NCBI GenBank assembly: GCA_014925825.1
Contig: JACGCK010000047.1
Coordinates: 124,001-188,000 of the forward strand
DNA length: 64,000 nt
Origin: Pholiota molesta
Taxonomy: Eukaryota > Basidiomycota > Agaricomycetes > Agaricales > Strophariaceae
Direction: 5' to 3'
Of this stretch, positions 22,651 through 34,221 are shown piece by piece. Each line of letters starts with the position of its first letter. Position 1 is the stretch's first letter. The notes beneath the pieces were generated by a model. That model searched no databases. It saw nothing but the letters and a program-made list of their open reading frames with translations, and was not told the origin of the DNA. The position numbers and the translations under genes are program-made.

Positions 22651-23202
22651 GGGCGCGATTCAAGTAACTTACCTGCTATTGCCCGCCCATACCAGATATT
22701 TACCACTGAGTATCAAAGTTTGAAGCTCGAAACTTTCCGAAGTACATATCTGATAGTATTGATGTTTATTGACAAAGTTCGCTCAGACTCCTGAACCAGC
22801 CGCGAGATTCGCTGCTGAGGCCTGAGGCTGCATCCCAGTACAGGGATTTTATCACAATCTATCCGCTTATGAAATGCTGTGGCAGTGGTACCTTGACCCG
22901 GATTCCAACTCCTTTATTTCTGGGATCTCTTTGCGTCATCTATCTGGTAATATGCGCTGGCTGCGACTACCACAGTGCCACTTACCAAAGTAAGGGGTTA
23001 TTCTAAATTAGCAGTCAATACCCATACAAGGTAATAAGGACCAGGAGGGCTGTTAAAAATACAGCATGGAGTCACTTACACTGCGAGTGGCAATTCTGAG
23101 AATGTGCAAGCGGTGCCAAAGCAGCATGAGGGTGCTGAAATAAAAGCCGAATCGCCACACTTGCTTCGTAGTTGAACCAAGCAGCGCAAACATCTTGTGG
23201 TA

Positions 23203-24839
23203 ATGTCATTCCCATATTCTTCTCAGCACGATACTCTCGATATCGACTACGTAAATCCACGACATACCAGCGTAACGAACCAGTATACATACCTTGCATC
23301 GCCTGCCAGCGTACAGGGCCCACGTTAGTGCTTATTTTCTCTGTGAAGTCAATTTAATAATAACGTATTTAAATTCGTTCAGCAGGGGCACCAACACAGT
23401 GGCAACTCGTACCCACTCCCGAGAGTACTATCTTCGTCTTCCAAAAAGAGAATCGTTCGATCTAATGATTGCTTCACCCTATTTTTTAGCTAACCTGCCC
23501 CTGCTACACTGGGACGCGACACCATCGATTCCATCAAATGTCCCCGCATCCTATCCACTTAACAACCCAACGTTCTTCGACCACGCCGCGACATCGCTGT
23601 TTGAAGAACTACCTGTGAATGCACAGTCAGAAGGCACGAGCGAATACATGGCGCAATATACCGATACCTTCACCAGCAACGCACCATGGTACCCTGCGCC
23701 GCCTCCACAAGCCATGGATCGCCGCAGTTTTCAGGAGCCAGAGATACTTGCCTCTGCGTATCCATGGGCTCCAGCGGGTACGTGGTCTCATGTAGAGCGT
23801 TGTATGGACCTTCCTGATGCGATGGTTATGTAGAGTCGCAGAATACGCCCGTACCGTTAGGAGGCGAGCCTGCAACTGGTGATATGTGGTTTACTTCGGA
23901 GCGGAGGGCGACGCTCCAAGAGGCACTGAAGAAACCTCATCCTCGTGAGTCAATACCTCAGTAATACATTGAATTTCGCTTACATTTTTACTATGCAAAG
24001 GTTCGCCTTTGCCCTATCCTCACTTGTATTCCACGGGCTTCCAAATGACACCGGAGAACCATGCCCAAGGTGGAATGAGCAGCCAATATCAACGTCCAAT
24101 GTTGGATGGCGGTCGGTCTGGAGATTTTGAGAATATAGAATCAGGTACTTGACAACGCGGTTGAATTTAAAATCTGAACATAACTCACTGATTGGGTAAT
24201 AGCAACGCTATCGAATAATGCTACGTACAACCTCGATCGTGACATGGCCGCTGATGCGTTGGTTGGTCCACCGATGACTGGTAAGATTCTTCTTGATAAC
24301 CTGATATAGCCTCATCAGCTTATTCTGAATGCCAAAGAATACCATCCACATGCGTACAGCGAACTCTGCAACTCGACTATGTGCGCGCCTACAAAAGAAT
24401 CGTTAAGTGGCCACACGCTGAGCCATCGAACGCGGTATATTGGTAAGTCAGGCATGGCGTAGTGGATCCAAAATGCAGCTGATGCATCTGAGATAGAGCC
24501 GATACCTGCAATAATGCTAGGACAGAATAAAGAGTCTATTTCAGGGCCAATAACGTCGACACCCTCCAGCAAGAGGAGCTCGACTAGAGAAACAGTGAAA
24601 CTTTATCTGGCCGCCAGAGCCAGCCAAATGCGCAGCTCGGACGAAGTCGGTGAGAACGAAGATTCCCAGTTGACACCAGGTCAAAGGTACATCTCGCGTC
24701 AAACTCCTTTTATGGAATTGTCTGACGTTTTGGATACAGATCCAGGAAGGCAGACAGGCGGCAGCCTCAGAAGGCGAAGAACATGGAGAAGAAACGCAAA
24801 AGGAAACGCGAAGATCAAGTCACTCGCACGATACCGTGA
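23203..24839 (+). CDS. G2: unrecognised 9-exon protein, 383 aa, basic C-terminus
   Basis: Unrecognised member of the family at 17.2-19.6 kb. Exons: 23203-23323, 23386-23424, 23490-23777, 23834-23944, 24001-24144, 24203-24280, 24338-24442, 24521-24686, 24740-24839; 384 codons without a stop. As in G1, every intron is phase 1 except the last, which is phase 2. The protein starts MSFPYSSQHD and has a Pro/Tyr/Ser-rich middle (PWYPAPPPQ). It carries the compact segment ATGDMWFTSERRATLQEALK, the only part that looks like a structured motif, then LYLAARASQMRSSDEVGENE. The tail is very basic (DRRQPQKAKNMEKKRKRKRE) and resembles a nuclear localisation or DNA-contact segment. The acidic-then-basic ending across the phase-2 intron mirrors G1. 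A diverged inverted paralogue lies at 39838-41593. Nuclear regulation is a guess; no known domain is evident. Confidence 0.7.
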
Positions 24840-26415
24840 ATCCGCTTCCCCTCTCTGTCGAAATGAGCAGTGCTTGTCCTTCAGCTAAAGCAGAATCGGT
24901 GAATGCCACAGACATCCACAGGTGATGTCTCTGCCCGGTACCCGTTGAAAGGACCTGCTGGAGTTGCCATGAGAGTCGGAGGCGGCCACGATCTCAAGGA
25001 CGACAAGAGAGGATGATCACTGACTGCGCCAAAGATTGCCAAAGTACTGAGAGATATCAACCGTCGATGGACAAGGGATGTTAGTGCACGGTCAGCAGGA
25101 AATGTGGAAACCATAGTGACGTGGATCGATACTTGGATCCTGGAAAGAAGTATGATTAGCATAACGGGAAGGCAAGTCGTCTGTACAGAGACTGTTCGTA
25201 CTATATATCGCCTGGTGCCTTGGGAAGCCGAAAGATGCTAAGTATCGATGATGGAGGGAGCGATGTGAGCGGGAAGCGAAGCAGAAACTTCAAATCCCGC
25301 CGGAATGTCGGACCGTAAGTCTCCGCCTACCAGGAAGCTGGTCATCGTTGGGTCATCGTCCGACGTTGACTCATCGATAAGTATCCCAACCTGATCCCAA
25401 CGATATACAATCGATATCTCATCGATTCGTCAGTCACAACGTTGCATCGCATTTTTTTCTTTGGCAGTTTTCGGGTTCCATGATTTTCTCTATCGCATAT
25501 ATACCGTACGCTTTTGATTAATCAACCCAATCCGTATTTTTTCAAAAAAAAAAGTGATGCTGCTTGGAGACACCAGCCTCACCCGTTCACGTGCGGTCAG
25601 ATCCTGCAAAAAAAAAATTCTTGGAAATTGGTGTGCTAAAACGACAGCAGCCTTCTTGTGCGTGTGCTCATTCATCTGCTCTTAGCTCCCGTGAATTCGG
25701 GGCCCGGGCTTGTAATATTCACCTGATGACCTCACGGATTCGGATTCGATTGGGTGGTATGCCGTCCGAAAGGCATTGTTTCCAGCAGTGGCACTTGGAA
25801 ATGCTGTAAACAATGGCGGTCTGTATCTCACTAGTTGAAGATACGGTTTTTCATTATGAGCACATAGCCATACAACCGTCATTTTAACGAATAATTCTAT
25901 CGAACATACCATTCGCTCCATGAGGTTGAAAATTAAGAGCCGTGAGTTTAACTACAGCTGCGGATAATGCTTATTCTGTACAGCGAAGATACTAGATGGC
26001 ACCCGATACCCAGCAGGACGACGACCATGAGGTCACTTCAGCCCAGGATTCACTCACATCGCGATCGGCGTCATCTGGTAGAAAGTACATCCATTGTTCC
26101 CTGAACGTGTTTCTCGAACCCGTGCTTTTAACCGTGTTCTCTATCCACTCGCAGTAAATTATCTACAATTTGTTCACTCAGTTGACATGTGGTATGTAAC
26201 GCGCTTGAGTTATGATGATGCTATTCAGTGGCACAACCTTGAAACACCTACGAATGACATCTCATTTTCCATTGTTCAACGGTTTAGGATTCGGAGAAAC
26301 TAGTCTCGTTTCTGGTCGTGTAATGGGCCAGGAATTCATTATTTTCAGCTATATAAGCCCGGTATCCATCGTCTGTTAGATATGATTCCCTCGGTTGGTC
26401 TTCTGCCAGTGTAAT
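24840..26415. other. Intergenic, no gene seen
   Basis: No supported coding sequence. It contains two A-runs of nine to ten bases near 25546 and 25607 and a pyrimidine-rich stretch near 25450. Confidence 0.35.
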
Positions 26416-28053
26416 ATGTCTTCAAATTCCGCACCACAGCGCTATCGGCTCCCTTCTACCCATTCCAATCTTGATGACATTGACGATTCTTTCTGGCCTA
26501 AGCCGTAAGTGCAGTGCCTACTTTCGCGTTGACGAGATTGACATGTTTATCGACCTAGCTTACTCGTCCGAGCTCGGACTCTTACGACCAGAGTTCGTCG
26601 ACATCAGGCAGCCCAAGTCTAGGCTTGGTAACCGCAAGGTACGTTATTTCTTTTGAAAAGCCAGATTACAAGATTTGATGATGATTCAAATATTTGATAC
26701 AGCTTCTTCACCCTACATCGCACCGGAAGCAGCTTACGACACCACTGATCGTCAGTGGGTCTCATCGGAGGAACAGGAAGCGAGGTTCAGGGAGGTGTAC
26801 CTAACACCTTACCGTAAGTGCATTTCATAGAGGCAGATCACATATATATTGACCATTGAATAGAAAATCCCCCGCTGCCCGAGGCTGTCGAAGAATGTGG
26901 GCGTACGACGTCGCTTCGGCCCTCGACTTCGCGCAGGACGGGGGGGGAAGCAGAGGCGACCTTTACCCTGGTGATATCCAGATGACAACGTCTACTTATA
27001 TCCGCAGCCAATGGATACCAGGAGGACCCACCGCCGTATTCTCTATGGGATTCTGCGCCAGTAGATTATTCTGCACCAGTTCAGCAGGATTCAACGGCTG
27101 CTAACTGGTGGTGAGCCTATTGAATCGCTCAAATACGGACTCAGCTCCTCTACAGTAGCATATCTTCCGGCTTCCACTCTTTGGCCAATGAAGACGGGTC
27201 GAATACATACTATTGCAACCCACCAGTAAGTCGATTAGAAAATTGTCATTGTTTGAGTGCGGACTCACGTCCACTATAGCACCACATCCTCCAGCGGCCC
27301 CACAGTACACATCCCCCAAACTACGATGGGGTGAATGAACCAACCATCTACGAAGATCCATATGCGTTAAATTAAGTTAATAGGTACGGGACTGAGTAAA
27401 AAAAAATGATACATATTGCTCATCATTCCCTTCGACAGGATCCGACGCTCATCAGCACATCATGTCGACAGGTATGTGATAACGTCGTACGAATAGAAGG
27501 CATATCTGACTCTCTTCCTTGATAGAATAGGATCGACGGCATACCGATCCGCTCCATGAGTTCGCGCAGGACAATTAGGAAGCGGCGCTAGCCTTCACCT
27601 GCCACAGTAAGTCAATTAGAAAATTACTCCCAAACTTGAAGTATCGCTGGTAAGTCAATTGTTGCAATATCAGGCAGATTAGCGCTGATTAAATAACAGA
27701 AGAACGGCCTTGTATAGGACCGGAACGCACGCGAATGAGAGGCGGTTGACGCAACCAAAAAAAAAAGTGTCTGATCATACCGCGACATTCGGAAAACGGA
27801 AACACGACGTAGTCATTCTATTAGAAAATTGACATTGTTTGCATCTGGACTCACCTCCACTAAGTACAATATCACACACTCCATCAACCCCGCATTATAC
27901 CTATCCTAACTACGATGGGGCGAATGAACCGACAGTCTACGAGGATCCATATGCGTTAGCAGGTACGGGATTGAATAATTATGTGTCACCGGGCAACCCC
28001 CTTGGCTCGAGGATAACACTCAGAATAGCGACGTTATCGACAAAAATAGCCTA
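26416..28053 (+). pseudogene. G3: decayed member of the G1/G2 family
   Basis: The start (ATG 26416, MSSNSAPQRYRLPSTHSN) and several exon-intron junctions resemble G1. The segment at 26570-26650 is the counterpart of the 87-nt exon of G1 (YSSEL against YISEL, then SSSTSGSPSLGL in a shifted frame), so at least one frameshift is present. The exon encoding NYDGANEPTVYEDPYA occurs twice, at about 27290-27370 and 27875-27965, with flanking intron sequence, showing local duplication. Short exons with GTATGTGATAAC-like donors follow the same pattern as in G1. I could not join the exons into one frame, so I call it a pseudogene. It converges on the truncated peroxidase at 28408. Confidence 0.5.
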
Positions 28054-28407
28054 ACGTTCAAGAGGATAGTCACCACGGTAGTATCGATGTACTGGGAGAT
28101 GGATCCATGAATTGTTTACTTCATGTATTGGATCGCCTTTGGAGGGATCAAAGACTAATAGCTGATACTTTTGCTCGATAGTAAGAATAGACATGCACGA
28201 CTAGAATATCATTGCAAACTAAATAAACAAATGGTACATGTACTGGGGTATCAAGGTTTTATTGGGTGATACCACTTGCAATTCGTACTCGCGTGTTTGA
28301 TTTCGAAGTAAACAACATGAACGCAACCCTGAAAGCAGGCGGCCCATCGTTTACATTTCAAGGTCATGATAATACTGTACAGTGACAATTATGACATGCA
28401 CACGGCC

Positions 28408-29934
28408 TTATACACCATTATTTAGACATCGCAATATGACTGCTCCCATAATCATCATCCACCTTGCAGCCGCAGCGGAGCTAACCAACGCAGAGGATGC
28501 CTTTTGTGATTGGGTCGGCGTAGGCGCGGTGGTCGAGGCAAGGCCAGTGGGTATCAAAGCAAGCGTAGTCACCGAAACTGGCGCAACAGGCGGGACGGAG
28601 ACCGAACCTGGCCGAGCAAAGGTGCCCCTGATATAGTCCACCGTGTACGTGGTATTGTCGCTCCCCACCACCTCCAAGTCGAGCACGCCTGTCTTGTTGT
28701 GCTGCAGCGGGACCATGTAGTTTAGTGCGACAGGGTAGGTATTAGAGGTGTAGCCGAACATCGTTGCATTGGTGATGTTGATATCAGGGTGGATCTGTCC
28801 ATAATAGCGTCAGTATACATACCAGTCCATTGTTAATATCCCGAGGAGAAGACATACCCCAGTCACGAAGGTAGAGTTTGCCACAGAAGAACCATCACCA
28901 ATAACCTTCGTCGACCCGAGTTCATATACAGAGATCAGTCCATCTTGCGGGAAAAGATACCCATCGCCACCGTTATCGAGCGTCTGTGGCCCCGAACCGT
29001 CATGTTCATCAAGCACGAACCAGAACTTCCCTATGGACTGGTTCGCGGTTATAGGCACGGCAATGCCGTAGCTATCGAGCGCGATATTCGCAGGAACGAG
29101 AAGACGCGAGGAAACCAGAGCGCCCGTCGCGGTGAAGTTGGATGCCACATTCGCAGAGCCTCCAGCGCAGTCCTGGAACTTCCCCCTTCGATCGCACCAG
29201 AATAAACTGATTATACGGCCTTGGGGAATAGGTTTATCCGCTGAACGAGAGAGCTTGTATTGCAAATGTAAATCATTCGTATGCAGTAGTGAGGAAGATG
29301 ACACTTACGCGCAAGGATGTTATAAATAAGAGCTGCGAATTGACGACCGTGATGAAGGCTTCTCTGACTTTGACGGGGAGCAGCTCAATCTCTTCAGTCA
29401 GTTGCGTATCGGAGGGTACAGTGTTCAGCATGCGCTCTATCATCGTCGCACATGTATCTGCGAATGACGTCGGCGAAGCAAGACTATTGAATACATTAGA
29501 TCAAGGATGCGACGCAAAAGGGAGAGATACGTACCTTTTCATCGTTACATTCCCATCGCTTGAAAATATTCTCAGATCTGAGGCAAAGCTGACATTCGAC
29601 GCCGGCACCACGAGCGGATTCTGCGTCGTCCCGTCCAAATACTCCGTGATTCTGCCCCACCAGCCATATCAGCTTCTAGTCACACGCCAACGCGAAACAC
29701 AAAGCCAAGCGCAAGGCGCACTCACATAGCAGTATCAAACTGCGGCTTCGTATCGAAATCCGCCAGCGCAACCCCGCTCGCTTCCGACGCATTGGGCTTG
29801 ACGACCTCCGTTAAGTCAACGCTCCGCACACCGCCAATCGTGTGCCCGCACGCGACGAGCTGGATCATTTCCGTCGCGTTGAACCCCTGCAGGAGGAGCT
29901 TCTCGACGTGCGTCGTCGGCGTCTGGTTCGGCTC
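28408..29934 (-). pseudogene. 5'-truncated heme peroxidase copy
   Basis: Minus-strand exons 29934-29726, 29651-29535, 29483-29309, 29253-28858 and 28794-28408 correspond one to one with exons 4-8 of the intact peroxidase at 36925-39175 and keep its splice sites. It retains the proximal heme-ligand segment CGHTIGGV, but everything upstream, including signal peptide, distal Arg/His and the first three exons, is missing. Homology stops within exon 4 at 29934. Beyond that point the sequence is a piece of the ATP synthase subunit g gene. About 24 codons are also deleted from the last exon. The remaining frame is open, so truncation is recent or the chimera is under some constraint. No start codon is evident, and a peroxidase without its distal pocket would be inactive. 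Confidence 0.8.
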
Positions 29935-30117
29935 CTACAATCACTCCAAGCTATGACGAATCCAGTCAGGCCCTCCGTCAGAATCAAGCCTAGAACACGA
30001 ACGCACCTTGAATCCATACGCCTTGCACTCCATGCATACCAATCCTTCCGACTTCGTCACTTTTCAGAAGGCCAGAAATTTGGCAGGGCAAGCGCAGTTG
30101 GTGCACGATGTTGGAAC
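29935..30117 (-). pseudogene. Fragment of ATP synthase subunit g gene fused to the peroxidase pseudogene
   Basis: On the minus strand, 30117-30007 matches the end of exon 2 of the intact subunit-g gene (compare GACGAAGTCGGAAGGATTGG with its counterpart near 34670). It continues past the same splice donor (GTGCGTTCGTG) into intron-like sequence ending TTGTAG at 29935. The next base is peroxidase coding sequence. The intron acceptor of one gene thus abuts an exon of the other, giving a chimera by recombination at or near a splice site. The subunit-g frame is damaged by stops and substitutions. Confidence 0.7.
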
Positions 30118-30793
30118 CCGAAATGTTCTATAGAAAGATGGACGGGCGGTGAGCGGGAAAAGGTACTATGTAATCAACAAGTAACGCCAAAGTAACGCAG
30201 TCACAAAAGCGATCCTGATATGCACGTGACTGAGGTCTGCGCGACTCGCGTCGCGCGCGTATGCAGCGTGTATGTATCGATCGCTATAAGTAATTTTAAA
30301 TGCCCGCATCGTAGATTAGTAAAGGGGCCTTCAATAGGTTCAATATAGACAATATGTAGGTTCTGTCGAATCTCCTGTCTCCTCATACTTAATATGCAAG
30401 GATTTTCTGCAAGGGTTGTTGTGTCAAAATCAGCGCATTTCGGAATTGAATGCATAGCAATAGTTGACCCAATCATACATCTGAATGGAACACAAGACCA
30501 TAACATCTACGTTGAGAAATAACTTCGCAATACAGTATCTTTCCTCCATTACAAGCCCATGGTCGGACGGAAGAATGGAAGAGAGTTCAAACGTCTGGAA
30601 GATCATTCGCTGTGCATATCGCACCATCCCCGAGAAGCTGCGCGAAATCCGCCGCATTTCGGAATACCATGCGCGCAAAGACAGGGATGGGTACAGGCGG
30701 CTCGGTGCCCCCTGTGCACCTCGCATTCCTAGAGTTATATGTTCATCAATATCCGTGATACATCTTATCAGACCACAATGAACGTGAGGAACC
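30118..30793. other. Intergenic, no gene seen
   Basis: No supported coding sequence; short antisense ORF pairs only. Confidence 0.35.
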
Positions 30794-31127
30794 TCAGACA
30801 CACCCTTTGTTGTAGCACGTTGCAGACTTGCAAAAGACGGCTCCGCTTATTGGTGCGCCATCCAGGGCATATGGCAAGCACTCCCCATAGTTGTAAAATT
30901 TGGAGGTGTTGTCCGAGTACAGAACCGCAACGAACTGTGATCATGTCGCTATTATTAAAGTTTGTATGAAAATGATGAGAGAGAATACTCACTGAGTTAC
31001 TGCCTCCACTCTCGCAGAGTGCGTGCAGCTGCAGGTAGTCGAGAATAGGGCTGGTAGGTAAAATTTGAGCAGTCGCGATAGTGGCATAGATAAGGACACT
31101 GAGTACACTGAGAAATTGAAGTTGCAT
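30794..31127 (-). CDS. Small secreted cysteine-containing protein, 91 aa
   Basis: Two exons: 31127-30993 (135 nt) and 30934-30794 (141 nt), joined across a 58-nt intron (GTGAGTATT...GATCACAG). The frame is kept without a stop. The protein starts with a typical signal peptide (MQLQFLSVLSVLIYATIATA, likely cut before or after Gln21). The mature part has five cysteines, in ALCESG, GECLPY, VFCKSATC and NKGCV, and ends NKGCV. Size, secretion and Cys content fit the small secreted proteins common in mushroom genomes; no family is recognised and function is unknown. If read through, the retained intron would give a longer, different C-terminus, which I consider less likely because the spliced form ends in the Cys pattern. 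Confidence 0.7.
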
Positions 31128-31185
31128 CGTTGTAGTTCGATCGCAGTGCAGAGGGATGCTGAGTTATCGTTCTCGTCAGCCCTAT

Positions 31186-31193
31186 CTTATATT
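31186..31193 (-). promoter_or_regulatory. TATA-like box of the small secreted protein gene
   Basis: Reverse strand reads TTTAATATAAG about 60 bp before the ATG at 31127, a usual distance for a TATA element plus short leader. Confidence 0.45.
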
Positions 31194-31396
31194 AAAGAGT
31201 GCATTCACTAGCGGCGCAAGGAATGCAGCCAATGTCCATTCCATACCTTCGATTGATACCTGAGGTGGCGCTCAGCCGCCATCCGCTGTTCTCTAGAGTC
31301 TGAGGTCCGGGAAATGCAATGTTGGAAGTGAGCTTCAGCCCGAGAGATGTAAAGCAACCCACATGGAGGTGAAGTGAGGAATGATTAGAATCAATA

Positions 31397-31620
31397 TCTG
31401 TGCTTCGTAATTGCGTGGAACGGTGGCGTTGAGGACGTAGGAACAGATTCGGATTGAGTCTCATCAACTTGTCTGTGGCGAAACAAAATGCAGCATCCTG
31501 ATCCAGCTATTTCTGTGCTATATAAGTGTGTGGAACGGTGGCGTTGAGGACGTAGAAATCGATTCGGATTGAGTCTCGCCAACTTCTCTGGGGCGAAGCA
31601 AAATGCAGCATCTGGTTCTA
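31397..31620 (+). repeat. Two tandem ~115-bp direct repeats
   Basis: Two adjacent units share TGGAACGGTGGCGTTGAGGA (31416 and 31531), GATTCGGATTGAGTCTC, and an AAATGCAGCATC end. They lie upstream of the secreted-protein gene and may be part of its regulatory region. No coding function is seen. Confidence 0.75.
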
Positions 31621-32086
31621 TTTCGGTCGACTGCCATAGTTGGAATTGAATTCAATGAGTGTCCAAGTCAATTCTCGCGTTGTCAAAATTTCGTGGAACA
31701 CCAGGGGAGGGCCCGAAGGCGATGGTATGTACGTCGTGGCGAGATGGCCGATGATGCATTGGTGGTAGTAGACTCGGGTGGAGGTAGTTTCAATTGCGGC
31801 ATCATCTACTACTTATTGATTGTTGGTAGTCGGTCGCGCAGGGAAGGGTGCTTGGGAAGGTCTGGTGCAGTTTCTGCGCTCTCAGAAGTATCGCGTTCGT
31901 CAATGAAGTCTGTACACAATTACAGATAACAAGCCAGATTCGGCGGTGGTACTGTAATCAGTTTTGTTCTCAATTTCCTTCTCAACCTTTACGTGAAAGG
32001 TCGGTATTCCTTCCGACGTGCATCTTGCCATTTATTCTCACACTTATCTCTCATATACAAGTGCCCAATACAGATCCATGCATTTA

Positions 32087-32296
32087 GTCACCCCACCCCG
32101 TGCATCACGCGAGCGCAGCGGGAACCTCATTTCGCCACACTACATACGAGCATGGGTCAGTCAGATGGATCCGTCCCCGACTCTCAAGTTGGTCACCCCA
32201 CTCCGTGCATCACACGAGCGCAGCGGGAACCTCATTTCGCCACACTACATACGATCCTGGATCCAATCAAATGGACCCGTCCCCGACTCGGAGGCA
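32087..32296 (+). repeat. Two tandem 105-bp direct repeats, third diverged unit at 32811-32915
   Basis: Units start GTCACCCCAC (32087 and 32192) and share GAGCGCAGCGGGAACCTCAT and CGTCCCCGACTC. A degenerate third unit with CAGTCCCCGACTCGGGG lies at about 32811-32915, followed as in the second unit by CCCGACATGCA and a GCGCGGTACCG segment. ORFs across these units are unlikely to be genes. Confidence 0.75.
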
Positions 32297-33235
32297 TGCC
32301 CGACATGCACATGCGCGGTACCGCACACCAACCGTCTGCCGACGCACAGAACCGCAGACCCGACTCACGGTGCTGTGTATGATGTAGGTGCTCCTACGCG
32401 GATGATGATGAGTGGATACCAGATAGCGAGGGAGAACTGCGCCCGCCCGTGGCTGTGATTTCGACTTCTGGGTCAACGTACGGACATTTGGGAGGGCGAG
32501 TGTGCGCGCGGGGGTATACCACTGCAGCGCATGAGTAAGTACGCCCGTAGCCTGGGCGCAACCCACCGACGTCGCGAGAGAGCGCTCGCGAGGAATCTCA
32601 TGCGCAGGCTCGCCTCAGGTGATAAACGGAAGAGTCGGATCTTGGTCAGCGGTGGTATCGCTGCTCGATTTCGGTTCTGAACGAATCTTTATATACATAG
32701 AACGTCGATACTCCTTATCTTGGCATCTATTTTCACACTCATCTCTCGTACTATGTACCCAGAACAGATCCATGCAATGGCCTGCTGTCCATGTATCAAT
32801 TCATACACGCCTCGCACCGCACGCGAACCCAGTGGGGACCTCTTTTCGCCGCACTACGATCCTGCCTCCATCAGATTGATCAGTCCCCGACTCGGGGCCG
32901 TGCCCGACATGCATGTGCGCGGTACCGTCCACATTCGCGCTCACCCGCGGCTCTGATTCCTGCCTCTCGTTCGAAGTCAAGTTTTGGAGGTGAATGAATC
33001 GTACTGCAGTCTTACATATCAAGTACTCGAGTGCGCGCTGGCCTCGCGCGCCCAACGCCGCGCGCGCGGTTAGAACCCGGCTATTACGGGCGGATAATTG
33101 CCGATGATGCAAAAATAGGAGATATACATACAAGGTACATGACCTGCTTGCCTTATACTCAACACCCATCTCCCCTGGGGCTGAAATATATACCCCATAT
33201 CCACCTGTACCACCCCACCAGGAAACGACACGACG

Positions 33236-34065
33236 ATGCCCGCGGACGAATCGAGCGCGCTGACGCGCCGTAAGGGCTCGTGCCTGTGCGGCGCGGTGCA
33301 GTACGAGGTGGCAGGGGAGCCGTTCACGGTGCGCGTGTGCCATTGCCGGAACTGCAGGAAGGCGACGGGGGCGGCGTGCATGACGAATGGGTTCTTTAAG
33401 GATGATGTGAGTGCGTCTGTCTTCCTTGGGTGTGTGTGTCGTTCTGCGCGGGGGTGGGGGAGTGGGTGGGAGGGTGGGTGGGGATGGTGGGGTGGGTTCT
33501 GGATACTTGGAGCTCTGCAGGGGAGCGAGGAAGGCTGGATGGTGCGGTTACAGAGCCAGCGCTGGCGTGGTATGATGGCGAGCATCTGCTGGGATGCGTG
33601 GATGTGATGCGTGCGGTGATAATCAGAAGGCTATTGTTCTAGTCATTGTCCTCAAATGCTTACCTATAACGAAACGTTATCTACCGTAACAGAGCTGACG
33701 GACTGTTCCACACACCCCTACAGAAAATACGCGTCCTACAGGGCGAGGACCAGCTCAAGGTCTACGCCGATCCCAAGACAGAAAGAGGCGTGGTGCTGAA
33801 CAGGTACTTCTGCTCCGCATGCGGCTCGAATCTGTTCCTGCGCTCGGAGGTGCCGCCCGGGGGAAGGGACACGACGTGCGCATTATCGCGCTGGGGACAC
33901 TGGACGACGAGGTCGACTGGGGTGAGTCCGCATTCTGAGTTTCATCGCGCGGAAGAGCGGCTTACTGAAGTGCGGGTGATAGCACCGAGGACGGAGATGT
34001 TCGTGGAGCAGAGGAGGCATTTCGTGAAGATAGAGGTGCAGGAGAAGAGGAAGGCGAAGCTGTAG
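33236..34065 (+). CDS. GFA / CENP-V family zinc-binding protein, probable frameshift
   Basis: Small carbon-sulfur-lyase-like protein of the glutathione-dependent formaldehyde-activating (GFA) fold, probably cytosolic; the true substrate of fungal members is mostly unknown. Exon 1 (33236-33406) gives the zinc sites CLCG and CHCRNC. After a 317-nt intron, exon 2 (33724-33921) carries the KIRVLQGEDQLKVYAD core and the CSACGSNLF zinc site. After a second intron (33922-33982), exon 3 (33983-34065) ends in WAPRTEMFVEQRRHFV. Within exon 2 the frame breaks at a run of five G (33859-33863): before it the frame reads LFLRSEVPPGG, and the family-like sequence DVRIIALGTLDDEVDW lies in another frame. One extra G would restore it, so this is either an assembly homopolymer error or a young inactivating deletion. 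Length near 150 aa is normal for the family. Confidence 0.75.
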
Positions 34066-34221
34066 ACAGAATTCTCCAATACACCGTAGCTGAGATAAGA
34101 TAAGATAGACGGAATAACCCGGGCTCAACAAATTTCCCGGGGCGCGTGACGCGTGACGAGCTACTCACGCACATCCCGTCGCTGGCTGCATCGTCCTCCC
34201 AACCCACCTTCCCCCGCCAAA

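Noticed and set aside
22369..22794. Confident BRCT-domain gene
   Set aside because: Only a W-x3-C motif and one splice donor support it; kept as a low-confidence fragment.
32087..32296. CRISPR-like array
   Set aside because: Only two adjacent long units without short unique spacers, in a eukaryotic genome.
31993..32458. Three overlapping ORFs across the 105-bp tandem repeats
   Set aside because: They arise because 105 is a multiple of three, so any stop-free unit is extended by repetition; no start context or motif.
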